This document shows, piece after piece, positions 28,957 through 37,723 of a stretch of 64,000 nt of DNA; within the stretch, counting starts at the first letter, position 1; each line of letters starts with the position of its first letter. The notes beneath the pieces are model-generated. The model was not told the DNA's origin. It made no database searches and saw only the letters and a program-made list of their open reading frames with translations. The stretch lies in assembly GCF_003590335.1 (NCBI RefSeq), contig NZ_MIET01000030.1, positions 124,001 to 188,000 of the forward strand. The letters run 5' to 3'. A program made the position numbers and the translations under genes. The DNA is from Pseudoalteromonas sp. MSK9-3 (GTDB lineage Bacteria > Pseudomonadota > Gammaproteobacteria > Enterobacterales > Alteromonadaceae).

Positions 28957-29303
28957 TATAGGATAGCCAGAATAGACTCAGGTGGTCTGCCAATTGCTGC
29001 TTTATTATCTTTAACAACAATAGGTCGTTCAATTAATTTGGGGTTGTTTACCATAGCGCTTTTTAGTTGTGCTTCATCTGTGTCTTTAGATAGCGCGAGC
29101 TCTTTGTAAATCGCTTCTTTGTTACGTACTAGCTGGTGTGCAGAACTGTAGCTTAATTGCTCTAGTAGCGTGTCTAATTGGACTAAATCTATGGGGGATT
29201 TTAAGTATTCGATAACCGTTGGAGTGATCCCTTGAGCTTCAATAAGGGCCAGTGTTTCTCGCGACTTTGAGCATCGCGGGTTATGATAAATAGTAACAGA
29301 CAT
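28956..29303 (-). CDS. arsC: ArsC/YfgD-family glutaredoxin-dependent reductase
   Basis: 115 residues of the ArsC thioredoxin-like family. The catalytic C11 is in the motif NPRCSKSR, and RPIVV near residue 93 with the GRPPE motif is typical. These proteins reduce arsenate with glutathione and glutaredoxin, but the chromosomal YfgD type next to bepA has no proven arsenate role, and no other ars gene is present. It lies 49 bases after bepA and overlaps wrbA by one base. Confidence 0.9.
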   Translation of the reverse strand: MSVTIYHNPRCSKSRETLALIEAQGITPTVIEYLKSPIDLVQLDTLLEQLSYSSAHQLVRNKEAIYKELALSKDTDEAQLKSAMVNNPKLIERPIVVKDNKAAIGRPPESILAIL

Positions 29304-29352
29304 AATAGCTCCGAATAATGTTTTCGTTATTTTAAAGTATCTATTGCGTTTC

Positions 29353-30804
29353 TTAAAGCTTTGCGAGTTCTTTTTGCATTTGTCGATACTGGCTTAATAG
29401 TGCTTTTAGACGGCTTTCTTTAACGGTTTCTTGTTTTTCTACATGATTAAGCGCGCGTTGAACTTCATCTGCGGCTTGTATATATGCGCCATATTGGGCT
29501 AATAGACTGGCCTTAATCTCGTGATATGCCGATTTATTATCTTGTTTTTTATAAACACTACTCAGTAGTTCGATTGCGAGCGTGTGCTCTGGTTTATCAA
29601 GCAAGAAAATCTTGAGGAGTTGTTCAGCTTTGTCGTATTGCTTAGCTTCGATAGCTGCATTGGCATAATTTAATGTGATCACCTGGTTGTTTGGTCTGAA
29701 TTCATGTTTTTTATGCAGCATTTTTACCGCATCCGCAGCCTTTTTTTGCCCAATTAATATATCGGTATATGCATCAAGGTAAAATAGGTTATCAGGCTCT
29801 TTTTTAAGTAATTTGGCAATAAGGTTTCCTGAAAGCTGATATTTCTTTTGATCGAGTAATGATAAAGCTAAACCATACTCCAATGCACTATCATCTAATT
29901 TTGACGAACGTTTGAGCTGTCGTTCAAAGTATGCTTGAGCCTCTTCACTCGTGTAATGGTTACGTGCAAGCACTCGACTTTTTGCTAATTGAAACTTAGG
30001 GCTTTCAGGTAAGTTAACCGATGCATACTGTTGTGCACGTAACCTGACATCAGACACCCGTGAATCTGGCAATGGGTGGGTGAGTAAAAAAGCAGGCGGT
30101 TTATTTTTAAAGCGCATTTGTGCTGCGAGTTTGCTTAGGAACTCTGCCGATTGAGTCGTGTCAAAGCCAGCGTTATGGAGTGTCTGCATACCAATTCTAT
30201 CGGCTTCTTGCTCTGCTTTTCTGCTGTGAGTTAATTGACTTAAAGCTGCTTGCGTTGAATTGGCGGCAATAATTGCCATACCAGCATCTGGAGCAATAAC
30301 GGTTGCCAATATGCCGGTGATCATCCCCGCGATTGTGAGCGCGCTGTTGTCTTGGGCTTGCTGTAACCTTCGTGCTAAATGACGTTGAGTAACATGCGCA
30401 ATTTCGTGTCCTAATACAGATGCAAATTGACTCTCATTATCGGACTGTGCGATGAGCCCAGAATGCACGCCAACATGACCCCCATAAAATGCAAAAGCAT
30501 TGATTGCTGGGTTATTGATCCAGAAAAATGTAAACGGAAACCTGACATCATTGGCATTAGCGACCAACCGATTGCCTAGTGACGTTAGGTACTCGTTTAA
30601 AACAGGGTCTTGTAATAAGGGGGAACCTGAACGAATTTGCATCATCATTACTTCACCAATCGCTTTTTCCTTCTCTAAAGGAAGCGCCTGTAAAGCGGAT
30701 GTGCCTAAATCAGGAAGTTTAAAACTACTTTGAGCAAATGTTAGTGAGCTAGATATTAGTAATCCTGCACTTACTACACAGGCGAATACTCTGTTTAACG
30801 TCAT
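29353..30804 (-). CDS. bepA: Periplasmic M48 metalloprotease/chaperone BepA
   Basis: 483-residue BepA (YfgC). Signal peptide with cleavage after TFA (about residue 24). The M48 domain has H133-E134-x-x-H137 in LGHEIAHVTQRH and a downstream AEQEADRIG. TPR repeats fill the C-terminal 200 residues. It promotes assembly of, or degrades, stalled outer-membrane proteins such as LptD. The frame extends 38 codons upstream inside the preceding gene; ATG 30804 is chosen because AAGGA precedes it and a normal signal peptide begins there. Only one base separates it from the upstream unknown gene. Confidence 0.94.
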   Translation of the reverse strand: MTLNRVFACVVSAGLLISSSLTFAQSSFKLPDLGTSALQALPLEKEKAIGEVMMMQIRSGSPLLQDPVLNEYLTSLGNRLVANANDVRFPFTFFWINNPAINAFAFYGGHVGVHSGLIAQSDNESQFASVLGHEIAHVTQRHLARRLQQAQDNSALTIAGMITGILATVIAPDAGMAIIAANSTQAALSQLTHSRKAEQEADRIGMQTLHNAGFDTTQSAEFLSKLAAQMRFKNKPPAFLLTHPLPDSRVSDVRLRAQQYASVNLPESPKFQLAKSRVLARNHYTSEEAQAYFERQLKRSSKLDDSALEYGLALSLLDQKKYQLSGNLIAKLLKKEPDNLFYLDAYTDILIGQKKAADAVKMLHKKHEFRPNNQVITLNYANAAIEAKQYDKAEQLLKIFLLDKPEHTLAIELLSSVYKKQDNKSAYHEIKASLLAQYGAYIQAADEVQRALNHVEKQETVKESRLKALLSQYRQMQKELAKL

Positions 30805-30805
30805 A

Positions 30806-31471
30806 CTAATCCTTCTTAATATCATCACCGAGCATGAGCTTGGCAAGATCAATCTCATCATCGCATGCACGACTGTCTTTTTCGCACAATTGATAAAAAT
30901 CTTTAATTGAGACCCCATCTACTGTTTTGACGTTCAATTCTTTTTTCAAAAAAGTAATAATCTTATACACGACTTTATGAGCATGTAAAATCACGGCCTT
31001 GTCTGCAATATCACCTCGTTCAAAATAAAAACCGATAAACTTATGTAGTTGGTTGATCCGGATCAGGTTTTTCATGGTGTGAGGGTCCCATATTTGAAAC
31101 TCCATAAAACGGTTTTCTTTTACATAATTATCTATTTTCATATCTTTAGCATAAGGGAAAGCCCATAATTCAAAGCCTCTATCGGTGAATGCTTGATGTA
31201 ATGCAATACGCGGTTTTTCATGACTATGGATGATTCCATTGTCATCTTCATAGCCATTGAGGAGTTCCAGGTTCCAATTGCGTTTATCGAGTAAACGTTT
31301 TACTGCGTTATCGAAACCATGTTGCAAAATCCCTTCACTTTCACTGACCGAAGACGCGACCAAATGATAAAATGGCGGCAGTTCGCCCCAGTTAATTTGT
31401 TTCTTGTACCAGTTTATTTCTTTTAGCGTGGGGTTACTGGGCAACTGTGCTTTGCCACTAGGCTTTGGCAT
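30806..31471 (-). CDS. Unknown protein translationally coupled to bepA
   Basis: 221 residues, not recognised. No signal peptide or membrane helix; predicted soluble and mixed alpha/beta. Notable features are an aromatic-rich N-terminal third (INWYKKQINWGELPPFYHLV) and a charged C-terminal helical region with two cysteines (LCEKDSRACDDEID). Its stop is one base from the bepA ATG and it contains the bepA ribosome-binding site, so the two are coupled. It heads the five-gene run ending in DUF2069. It may be cytoplasmic despite its periplasmic partner. Confidence 0.72.
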   Translation of the reverse strand: MPKPSGKAQLPSNPTLKEINWYKKQINWGELPPFYHLVASSVSESEGILQHGFDNAVKRLLDKRNWNLELLNGYEDDNGIIHSHEKPRIALHQAFTDRGFELWAFPYAKDMKIDNYVKENRFMEFQIWDPHTMKNLIRINQLHKFIGFYFERGDIADKAVILHAHKVVYKIITFLKKELNVKTVDGVSIKDFYQLCEKDSRACDDEIDLAKLMLGDDIKKD

Positions 31472-31629
31472 GAAAAAACTTTCCTAAAATAACGTATAGC
31501 TATAAGGATAAACCATTGTCTTGTACCAAGCCATAGAACTATTCTTTTTAGTTTGTACATCACAGTGTTACACTCGTTAATTAACGTGGTTTCAAGGTGG
31601 TAACTCATGCGTCGGTATAGGCATAATAT

Positions 31630-31851
31630 ATGATAGAGACTGAACTGTATGAACTTCAATGTCCTCAGCTTTTTGTTCAATTTAAATGGCATTTATTACA
31701 AGCCAAGAAGACCGGTAATAGAGTCCGTTTTTATTATTCAGATACGCAGGATATGACTGATGTATTTAAATATTTAACATTGCATCACTATCCTTATACC
31801 CAAAGCACAACATCACAATTATTTATCGAGGTAAATGCCGACTATGTTTGA
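31630..31851 (+). CDS. TusA-family sulfurtransferase-like protein
   Basis: 73 residues with the two-layer TusA/SirA pattern: a conserved cysteine in LYELQCPQL (TusA has CPxP), a helix, then the strand VRFYYSDTQDMTDVF matching the DDPxxxxDI strand of TusA. True TusA carries persulfide sulfur for tRNA thiolation. This short copy keeps the Cys-Pro but lacks the second Pro, so activity is uncertain. Its end overlaps the perM start, which suggests cotranscription; small TusA-like genes before perM are known in related genera. Confidence 0.72.
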   Translation: MIETELYELQCPQLFVQFKWHLLQAKKTGNRVRFYYSDTQDMTDVFKYLTLHHYPYTQSTTSQLFIEVNADYV

Positions 31852-32923
31852 AATAGTAAAGCAGTGGTATCAAAATAAATTCTCAGATCCTCATTCTGTT
31901 ACATTGCTCCTCATGCTGATTGCATTGATTGGCTTATTATATTTTTTAGGGCCTTTTGTGGTGCCTGTTTTGGTTGCGCTTGTTATTGCCTACTTACTGG
32001 ACTGGCCAACAGCCCATATGCAGAATGTTGTTCATAATAGGGTATTAGCCACAACGCTTATCATGCTGTTATTCGTTGGTGTTGTATTAGCACTTTTACT
32101 TGGTATTGTGCCGGTGCTTTGGCAGCAGTTGAGTAACTTATTGCAAGAAAGCCCCCACATGATTGAAAAAGGCAAGTACTTTTTACTGCATCTACCCGAT
32201 GATTATCCAAACTTGATAACTGAACAGCAAGTACAATCGTTTGTAACAACTGTAGAAAGTAAAGTCATTGAATTAGGACAGGTTATCGTGTCTGCGTCGC
32301 TTACGTCACTAAAAGATGTTGTTGCGTGGTTGATTTATCTTGTACTAGTACCCTTGTTGGTCTTTTTTATGCTAAAAGATAAAGCGCCTTTAACTGAAGG
32401 AATAAGTCGTCTTATCCCAAAAGACAGACGTCTGATCACGCAAGTTTGGCATGAAATGGACCATCAAATTATGAATTATATACGAGGCAAAGTATTTGAG
32501 ATTGTGATAATCGGTAGTGTTACGTTTATTGCTTTTTATATTTTAGACTTGCGATATGCAGCTTTGTTAGGAGCATTGGTTGGCCTCTCGGTTTTGATCC
32601 CATTTGTTGGTGCTGCGTTAGTGACTATTCCTGTTGCCGCTGTGGCCTTGTTTCAATTTGGTATTGATACGCAGTTTTGGACGGTATTAATGGTTTATGG
32701 TGTAATACAGGCGTTAGATGGTAATGTACTAGTCCCTTTATTATTTTCAGAAGCGGTAGACCTGAACCCAGTTTATATTATTGTAGCAGTGCTATTTTTT
32801 GGCGGGCTTTGGGGGTTCTGGGGCGTATTCTTTGCAATACCTTTAGCATCACTCGTTAAAGCATTATTTAATGCGTGGTCTACCCAATGGCAGGAAGATG
32901 CGTCGGGGTCATTAGAGCAGTAA
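31844..32923 (+). CDS. perM: AI-2E family transporter PerM
   Basis: 359 residues with seven to eight membrane helices of the AI-2E/YdiK/PerM family. Characteristic segments are VPVLVALVIAYLLDWP near the N-terminus and LVGLSVLIPFVGAALVTIP and GGLWGFWGVFFAIP at the end. PerM is the bepA/arsC-linked member (E. coli YfgO); its substrate is not known. ATG 31844 is preferred; ATG 31835 is also in frame but only three bases from the GAGG site. The start overlaps the TusA-like gene. A strong hairpin ends it. Confidence 0.87.
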   Translation: MFEIVKQWYQNKFSDPHSVTLLLMLIALIGLLYFLGPFVVPVLVALVIAYLLDWPTAHMQNVVHNRVLATTLIMLLFVGVVLALLLGIVPVLWQQLSNLLQESPHMIEKGKYFLLHLPDDYPNLITEQQVQSFVTTVESKVIELGQVIVSASLTSLKDVVAWLIYLVLVPLLVFFMLKDKAPLTEGISRLIPKDRRLITQVWHEMDHQIMNYIRGKVFEIVIIGSVTFIAFYILDLRYAALLGALVGLSVLIPFVGAALVTIPVAAVALFQFGIDTQFWTVLMVYGVIQALDGNVLVPLLFSEAVDLNPVYIIVAVLFFGGLWGFWGVFFAIPLASLVKALFNAWSTQWQEDASGSLEQ

Positions 32924-32942
32924 ATTCATGACTGCTCTAATG
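32910..32942. terminator. Hairpin between convergent perM and nagR
   Basis: Twelve-base arms CATTAGAGCAGT / ACTGCTCTAATG around AAATTCATG, including the perM stop codon. No long T-run, so it may work for both directions only weakly. Confidence 0.55.
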
Positions 32943-32952
32943 TGGTAGCTGC

Positions 32953-33993
32953 TTAAGCTTTGTCTGCGGCTACCCCAGTACTTTGGCGTATAACCAGTGA
33001 CGGCGTAAAGGTGCTAATAATTTCTTTGTCTTGTTTACGAGAGCCCCGAGCTTTAGAAAATAACAATCGTGCAGCATGCTCTGAAATTACATTGTTAGCC
33101 TGATGCGCTGTCGTTAGCTTTGGCCAAGTTTGACGAGAGAACGGTGAGTCTTCAAAGCCCGTGATAGAAAGCTGCGCCGGAATATCTATATTCATTAACC
33201 TTGCTGCAAACAAGGCACCAGCAGCGACTTCATCATTACCCCCTAAAATAGCTGAAATATTGTTTTTATTACTGTCTTTTAATAAGTGTTGTGCGCCTAA
33301 CACACCGGATTCAAAAGAATAGCTGCCCTCAAATATGTGTTCTTCACAATAGCTAATATCATGATCTTGCAAAGCTTGACGGTAGCCTGCTAAACGTTCA
33401 GAGGTTGATTTGTGCTCTTTGTCTCCTAGTACAAAACCAATTCTTTTATGTCCTAGTGATATTAAATGCTCCGTGATTTCATGCGCGGCTGCAAAGTCGT
33501 CAACAAATATACAATTACTGCTATTTTCGGTTTCGGTCGCTCTACCGGAAAGCAGGCGTACATACTGAATACCAATTTCATCAAGCATATCAATAATTTT
33601 TTGTTGTTCTGACAATGGGGGAGTTAAAACTAACCCTGCAAGGCGAGAGCGCTTTATCATGGTGATAAAGTCTTCTTGCATGTTATCGTCAGAGTAACTA
33701 CAAGGGTGTATAACCAGTTCATACCCTTCTTCTTTACATCGAGACAATACACCGTTTTGCATATCAATCACATAATAAGCATTTGGGTTATCATAGACTA
33801 AGCCGACGGCAAATGAGGATGTTCCTGCCAAGTTCCTTGCTGCAATATTAGGTTGATAGTTGAGTTCTTTAACCGCATTCATTACGATATCGTACGTTTT
33901 CTTGCGAACCGATGGTTCTTTATTAATCACACGAGAGACGGTTTTCATCGATACACCGGCTAACTTAGCGACATCATTTATAGTGACTTTCAT
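32953..33993 (-). CDS. nagR: LacI-family repressor of N-acetylglucosamine utilisation
   Basis: 346-residue LacI/GalR regulator. The helix-turn-helix TINDVAKLAGVSMKTVSRVIN occupies residues 3-23, the hinge helix YQPNIAARNLAG about 46-58, and a periplasmic-binding-type ligand domain follows. A NagR operator lies in the region shared with pgi, 186 bases from its start, so self-regulation is plausible. Assignment as NagR rests on five identical operator cores near GlcNAc genes and on this being the only LacI-type gene in the window. The ligand is presumably GlcNAc or a phosphorylated derivative. Other LacI regulators of hexose genes cannot be ruled out. Confidence 0.86.
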   Translation of the reverse strand: MKVTINDVAKLAGVSMKTVSRVINKEPSVRKKTYDIVMNAVKELNYQPNIAARNLAGTSSFAVGLVYDNPNAYYVIDMQNGVLSRCKEEGYELVIHPCSYSDDNMQEDFITMIKRSRLAGLVLTPPLSEQQKIIDMLDEIGIQYVRLLSGRATETENSSNCIFVDDFAAAHEITEHLISLGHKRIGFVLGDKEHKSTSERLAGYRQALQDHDISYCEEHIFEGSYSFESGVLGAQHLLKDSNKNNISAILGGNDEVAAGALFAARLMNIDIPAQLSITGFEDSPFSRQTWPKLTTAHQANNVISEHAARLLFSKARGSRKQDKEIISTFTPSLVIRQSTGVAADKA

Positions 33994-34178
33994 GTTGTTG
34001 TTCTTTTATGTGAGAGAGCGCAACGAGCTCAAAATTCAGTAAATGTCATTATTTGTAGCTTAGTCTATCTAATCCAAACATAAAATAGCAGCATAAAGAT
34101 CATAAATAATTTAATGATACCGGTGTCAAATGGCGAAATTTGGGTTATTATCCCCACTGTAAAATTGAAAAGTAGAAT

Positions 34179-34196
34179 ATTGACAGCGTTGTCATT
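34179..34196 (+). promoter_or_regulatory. NagR operator in the nagR-pgi divergent region
   Basis: ATTGACAGCGTTGTCATT shares the 14-base core. It overlaps TTGACA (34180-34185), which has a TATGGT -10-like hexamer 17 bases further on. Binding would therefore block the predicted pgi promoter. It may also affect nagR. Confidence 0.87.
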
Positions 34197-34208
34197 TTAA
34201 CTTATGGT
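34180..34208 (+). promoter_or_regulatory. Putative sigma-70 promoter of pgi
   Basis: Perfect -35 TTGACA (34180-34185), 17-base spacer, -10 TATGGT (34203-34208). The pgi ATG is 83 bases downstream. The -35 is part of the NagR operator. Confidence 0.6.
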
Positions 34209-34291
34209 TTACTGTGCAAGTATCATTTTATTGATTTATATCTCTTATATATTGTGTTTTTCAACGATTTAGTCGTGTTTAGGGGAAGAGT

Positions 34292-35932
34292 ATGAGTTGC
34301 CGAAGCAACCTGAGTAGCTGGCAAGCATTAGAGCAATCAGCAGCTAATTTACAACAACAAAAAATAAAGAACCTGTTTGCTCAAGATGAGCAGCGTTTTG
34401 ATAAGTTTTCTTGTCAAATCCCTGGCTTACTTTTCGATTATTCAAAACAACTGATTGATGAAAATACGTTTGATCAACTGCTGGCTTTGGCAGAGCAAGT
34501 CGATTTAGCCAACTGGCGAACAAAGATGTTTAGCGGTGAGAAAATTAACTTCACCGAGAATAGGGCTGTGCTGCACACCGCATTGCGAAATCGTTCCGCT
34601 TCACCAGTGTATGTCGATGGCGATGATGTGATGCCTGCAGTACAAAGCGAATTAGAAAAAATTAAAGTTTTTTCAGAAAAGGTTCGAAGCGGCCAATGGA
34701 CAGGATTCACAGGTAAAGCAGTTAAAGACGTAGTAGCTATTGGGGTAGGCGGATCGAACCTAGGCCCTCAAATGGCAACGGACGCATTGAAGTCGTATGC
34801 TGATGATAAGTTGAGTGTGCATTACGTATCTAATGTAGATGGTGTTCAACTGGCTGGTGTATTAGAAAAAGTAGACGCTGAAACCTGTTTGTTTGTGATA
34901 TCGTCAAAAACGTTCACTACATCAGAAACCATGACAAATGCGAACTCTGCTGTTACATGGTTCTTAGAAAGTGCGCAAAGCGATGCTGCCATAGCTAAGC
35001 ATTTTGTTGCGGTAAGTACAAACCTAGAGAAAACACGTGCATTTGGTATTGCCGATGAAAACGTATTTACCATGTGGGACTGGGTTGGTGGTCGCTTTTC
35101 TTTATGGAGTGCTATAGGGTTACCGATTGCCTTGTACCTTGGTTTTGAAGCATTTTCTGAAATTTTAGAAGGCGCTTTTGAAATTGATGAGCATTTTAAG
35201 AATGCGCCTACTCAGAAGAATATTCCATTAATAATGGGGTTATTGAGTGTTTGGAATACTAGCTTCTTAGGGCATAAAGCTCAGGCAGTGTTACCTTATG
35301 ATCAGGCATTGCACATGCTTCCTGCATATCTGCAGCAAGGTGAAATGGAGAGTAACGGTAAGTCAGTCTCATTCGATGGCAAAATGGTGCCTTACACGAC
35401 AGTCCCGCTTATTTGGGGGATGACAGGTATCAATGGGCAACATGCTTTTTACCAGTATTTACACCAAGGTAACACCATAGTGCCGGCTGATTTTATAGCA
35501 TCGGTAAGACCACAAAAACAGATTGGTCAGCATCACGATATTTTGCTTTCTAACTTTTTTGCCCAAACAGAAGCTATGATGGCAGGCGTTGATGAACAAC
35601 AAGTTCGTCAAGACTTATCATCTAAAGGGGTTGCTCAAGAGAAGATTGAACAGCTGGTAGCGCATAAAATCCATCAAGGAAACAGGCCTACAACGTCGAT
35701 GATCTTAGATGTCGTTGACGCTAAAGCGGTAGGGCGTTTAATTGCACTGTATGAACATAAAATATTTTGCCAAGGTATTATATTAGAGATCTGTTCTTTC
35801 GATCAGTGGGGTGTTGAGCTTGGAAAAGGGCTTGCTTCTGCCATTGAAGCTGAATTAACACAAAGCGATGTCAACCAAGAGCACGATAGCTCGACGAGTG
35901 GTTTAATCGCTTATTATAAGCAACATCGCTAA
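34292..35932 (+). CDS. pgi: Glucose-6-phosphate isomerase
   Basis: 546-residue Pgi interconverting fructose-6-phosphate and glucose-6-phosphate. Signatures: IGVGGSNLGPQMATDAL near residue 152, VSNVDGV, the SSKTFTTSETM phosphate loop, and QGEMESNGKSV. Length equals E. coli Pgi (549). GGGGAAGAG precedes the ATG. An operator/promoter overlap puts it under NagR, which makes sense if fructose-6-phosphate from GlcNAc must return to glucose-6-phosphate for the Zwf/Entner-Doudoroff route. zwf and pgl follow but have their own 318-base leader. Confidence 0.97.
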   Translation: MSCRSNLSSWQALEQSAANLQQQKIKNLFAQDEQRFDKFSCQIPGLLFDYSKQLIDENTFDQLLALAEQVDLANWRTKMFSGEKINFTENRAVLHTALRNRSASPVYVDGDDVMPAVQSELEKIKVFSEKVRSGQWTGFTGKAVKDVVAIGVGGSNLGPQMATDALKSYADDKLSVHYVSNVDGVQLAGVLEKVDAETCLFVISSKTFTTSETMTNANSAVTWFLESAQSDAAIAKHFVAVSTNLEKTRAFGIADENVFTMWDWVGGRFSLWSAIGLPIALYLGFEAFSEILEGAFEIDEHFKNAPTQKNIPLIMGLLSVWNTSFLGHKAQAVLPYDQALHMLPAYLQQGEMESNGKSVSFDGKMVPYTTVPLIWGMTGINGQHAFYQYLHQGNTIVPADFIASVRPQKQIGQHHDILLSNFFAQTEAMMAGVDEQQVRQDLSSKGVAQEKIEQLVAHKIHQGNRPTTSMILDVVDAKAVGRLIALYEHKIFCQGIILEICSFDQWGVELGKGLASAIEAELTQSDVNQEHDSSTSGLIAYYKQHR

Positions 35933-36250
35933 TAACTGTAATAAATTCGTCTCAAAATAGTGAGACAACTGAATCACGCAATGTGAAAAGATTACCTTTG
36001 AACGGGTAGCGCTGGAGTTCTTAGGGCCTGTATTTTTGTGAGAGGAATTACAGGGCCCCTAAGGCTCATTTATCGCAAAATGTCCACCTACAGCCTATTC
36101 CTGTTAAAGTATCTTGCAATCGAATTCAATGTCGTATGACGCGACTGTTTTGTTAGGCTAAGTAGTCTTAACTAGCAAATATAACAATGAAAATTGCGCG
36201 CCTTTTAACCCTAGTTTGTTGCGACGCGCCTAACCTGTAGAGAGTAAATT
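35933..36250 (+). other. pgi-zwf intergenic region with hairpin and short leader frame
   Basis: A strong stem-loop spans 36020-36063: CTTAGGGCCTGTA against TACAGGGCCCCTAAG with two bulged bases. There is no T-run, so it may be a processing or attenuation element. A 17-codon frame with ATG at 36187 and stop at 36238-36240 ends 10 bases before the zwf start. No NagR core is present, and only a half HexR-like TGTAATAAA was seen at 35938. Confidence 0.5.
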
Positions 36251-37723
36251 ATGCTTAATCCTTTTGATATCGTAATTTTTGGTGGAGGTGGTGATTTAGC
36301 TTTACGTAAATTATTACCAGCTATGTATCGAGCATATCAAGAAGGGAACCTGCCAAAGGGCTCTCGTATTCTGCCAACTGTTCGAGAAGAAAATAAACAA
36401 AAAGAATACATCGAAACAGCGCATCAAGCGCTTCAGTCTTTTTTGAGCGCGGGAGAGTTTAACGAAAAAGATTGGCAAGCCTTTTCTGAGTTTTTGGTGC
36501 CCGTTGTGGTTAATGTCACTGACATTGATGATAATTGGGACAAATTAAAAGCAATTTTAGATGAAGATGCCAGTGATAAGTCACGGGTCTTTTATTTGTC
36601 TTTACCGCCAGCAGTCTATGGCCGATGCTGTGAAATATTGTCACTTAAAGCGCTCATCACTGATACATCTCGTGTTGTTGTTGAAAAGCCAATTGGTTAC
36701 TGCGGTGAGTCTGCTGAAGAAATAAATGGCAAAATTGCACAGTTCTTTAGTGAAGAGCAAATCTTCCGTATTGACCATTACTTAGGTAAAGAAACAGTAC
36801 AAAATTTAATGGCCCTACGTTTTTCTAACGCTTTGTTTGAAAACTTATGGGATGCAAAGTCTATTGATAATATTCAAATCAGTATTTCAGAAACCGTAGG
36901 CTTAGAAGCACGGGCTGGCTTTTATGATAAGGCCGGTGCGTTAAGAGATATGGTTCAGAATCACTTATTACAATTATTGTGCTTAGTGGCAATGGAGTCT
37001 CCTCATAAGCTTAATGCCAGTAGCATTCGTACCGAAAAGCTTAAAGTCTTAGAAGCATTACGCCCATTGGTTGACGCGGATGTAGATAATAATACTGTTC
37101 GTGGGCAGTACGTTCCTGGTGACTTACAAGGGAAATTAGTACCTGGTTATTTAGAGGAGCTAGGCGAGGGGTCAAGTATCACTGAGACGTTTGTCGCTAT
37201 TCGTGCCCATATTGATAACTGGCGTTGGTCAGGCGTGCCATTCTATCTACGTACAGGTAAGCGCATGAACAAACGCTGTGCAGAGATTGTAGTTGAATAT
37301 AAGCCGGTTTCACACAATGTATATGATGACTCTGTTGGCCCAATTCAACCAAACCGTTTAGTGATCCGGTTGCAGCCTGAAGAAAGTATTCAGCTGACTT
37401 TAATGTCTAAACGCCTAGATAATTTGGAGATGCAACTAGAGCCTGTGACATTGAATATTGAATTGAGTGAACAGTATAAAAATGGTTTTCACTCAGATGC
37501 ATATAAGCGTTTAATGTTAGATGCCGCGGCAAATAATCCAGCGCTGTTTATTCATCGCCATGAAGTAAGGCAAGCATGGCAGTGGATTGATCCAATTGTT
37601 GCACGTTGGCAAGAAAAAGGAGCTCCTGCATTGTATCGTGCTGGTTCTTGGGGCCCTGAAGGTGCTGATGAGCTGTTGGCAGAAAATGGTCATGTGTGGT
37701 TTAACGCAGGGGAGCAAGTATAA
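36251..37723 (+). CDS. zwf: Glucose-6-phosphate 1-dehydrogenase
   Basis: 490-residue Zwf oxidising glucose-6-phosphate to 6-phosphogluconolactone with NADP+. The N-terminal nucleotide loop FGGGGDLALRK differs slightly from the common GASGDLA form (GGGGDLA here). The catalytic RIDHYLGK is at 173-180 and EKP occurs near residue 150. Length matches E. coli Zwf (491). Its stop overlaps the pgl start (TAATG), giving a zwf-pgl operon. edd, eda, glk and hexR, which often follow in related genomes, are not here. Confidence 0.96.
   Translation: MLNPFDIVIFGGGGDLALRKLLPAMYRAYQEGNLPKGSRILPTVREENKQKEYIETAHQALQSFLSAGEFNEKDWQAFSEFLVPVVVNVTDIDDNWDKLKAILDEDASDKSRVFYLSLPPAVYGRCCEILSLKALITDTSRVVVEKPIGYCGESAEEINGKIAQFFSEEQIFRIDHYLGKETVQNLMALRFSNALFENLWDAKSIDNIQISISETVGLEARAGFYDKAGALRDMVQNHLLQLLCLVAMESPHKLNASSIRTEKLKVLEALRPLVDADVDNNTVRGQYVPGDLQGKLVPGYLEELGEGSSITETFVAIRAHIDNWRWSGVPFYLRTGKRMNKRCAEIVVEYKPVSHNVYDDSVGPIQPNRLVIRLQPEESIQLTLMSKRLDNLEMQLEPVTLNIELSEQYKNGFHSDAYKRLMLDAAANNPALFIHRHEVRQAWQWIDPIVARWQEKGAPALYRAGSWGPEGADELLAENGHVWFNAGEQV

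Noticed and set aside
28956..29303. Arsenic-resistance operon
   Set aside because: Only the ArsC/YfgD-like gene is present; no arsR, arsB or acr3 nearby, and the context (bepA, wrbA) is the housekeeping YfgD locus.
30805..30918. N-terminal extension of bepA by 38 residues
   Set aside because: It lies inside the upstream coding sequence in another frame and would bury the signal peptide; ATG 30804 has AAGGA before it.
35935..36060. HexR site before zwf
   Set aside because: Only separate half-motifs (TGTAATAAA, AATTACA) were seen, not a TGTAATN3ATTACA-type palindrome.
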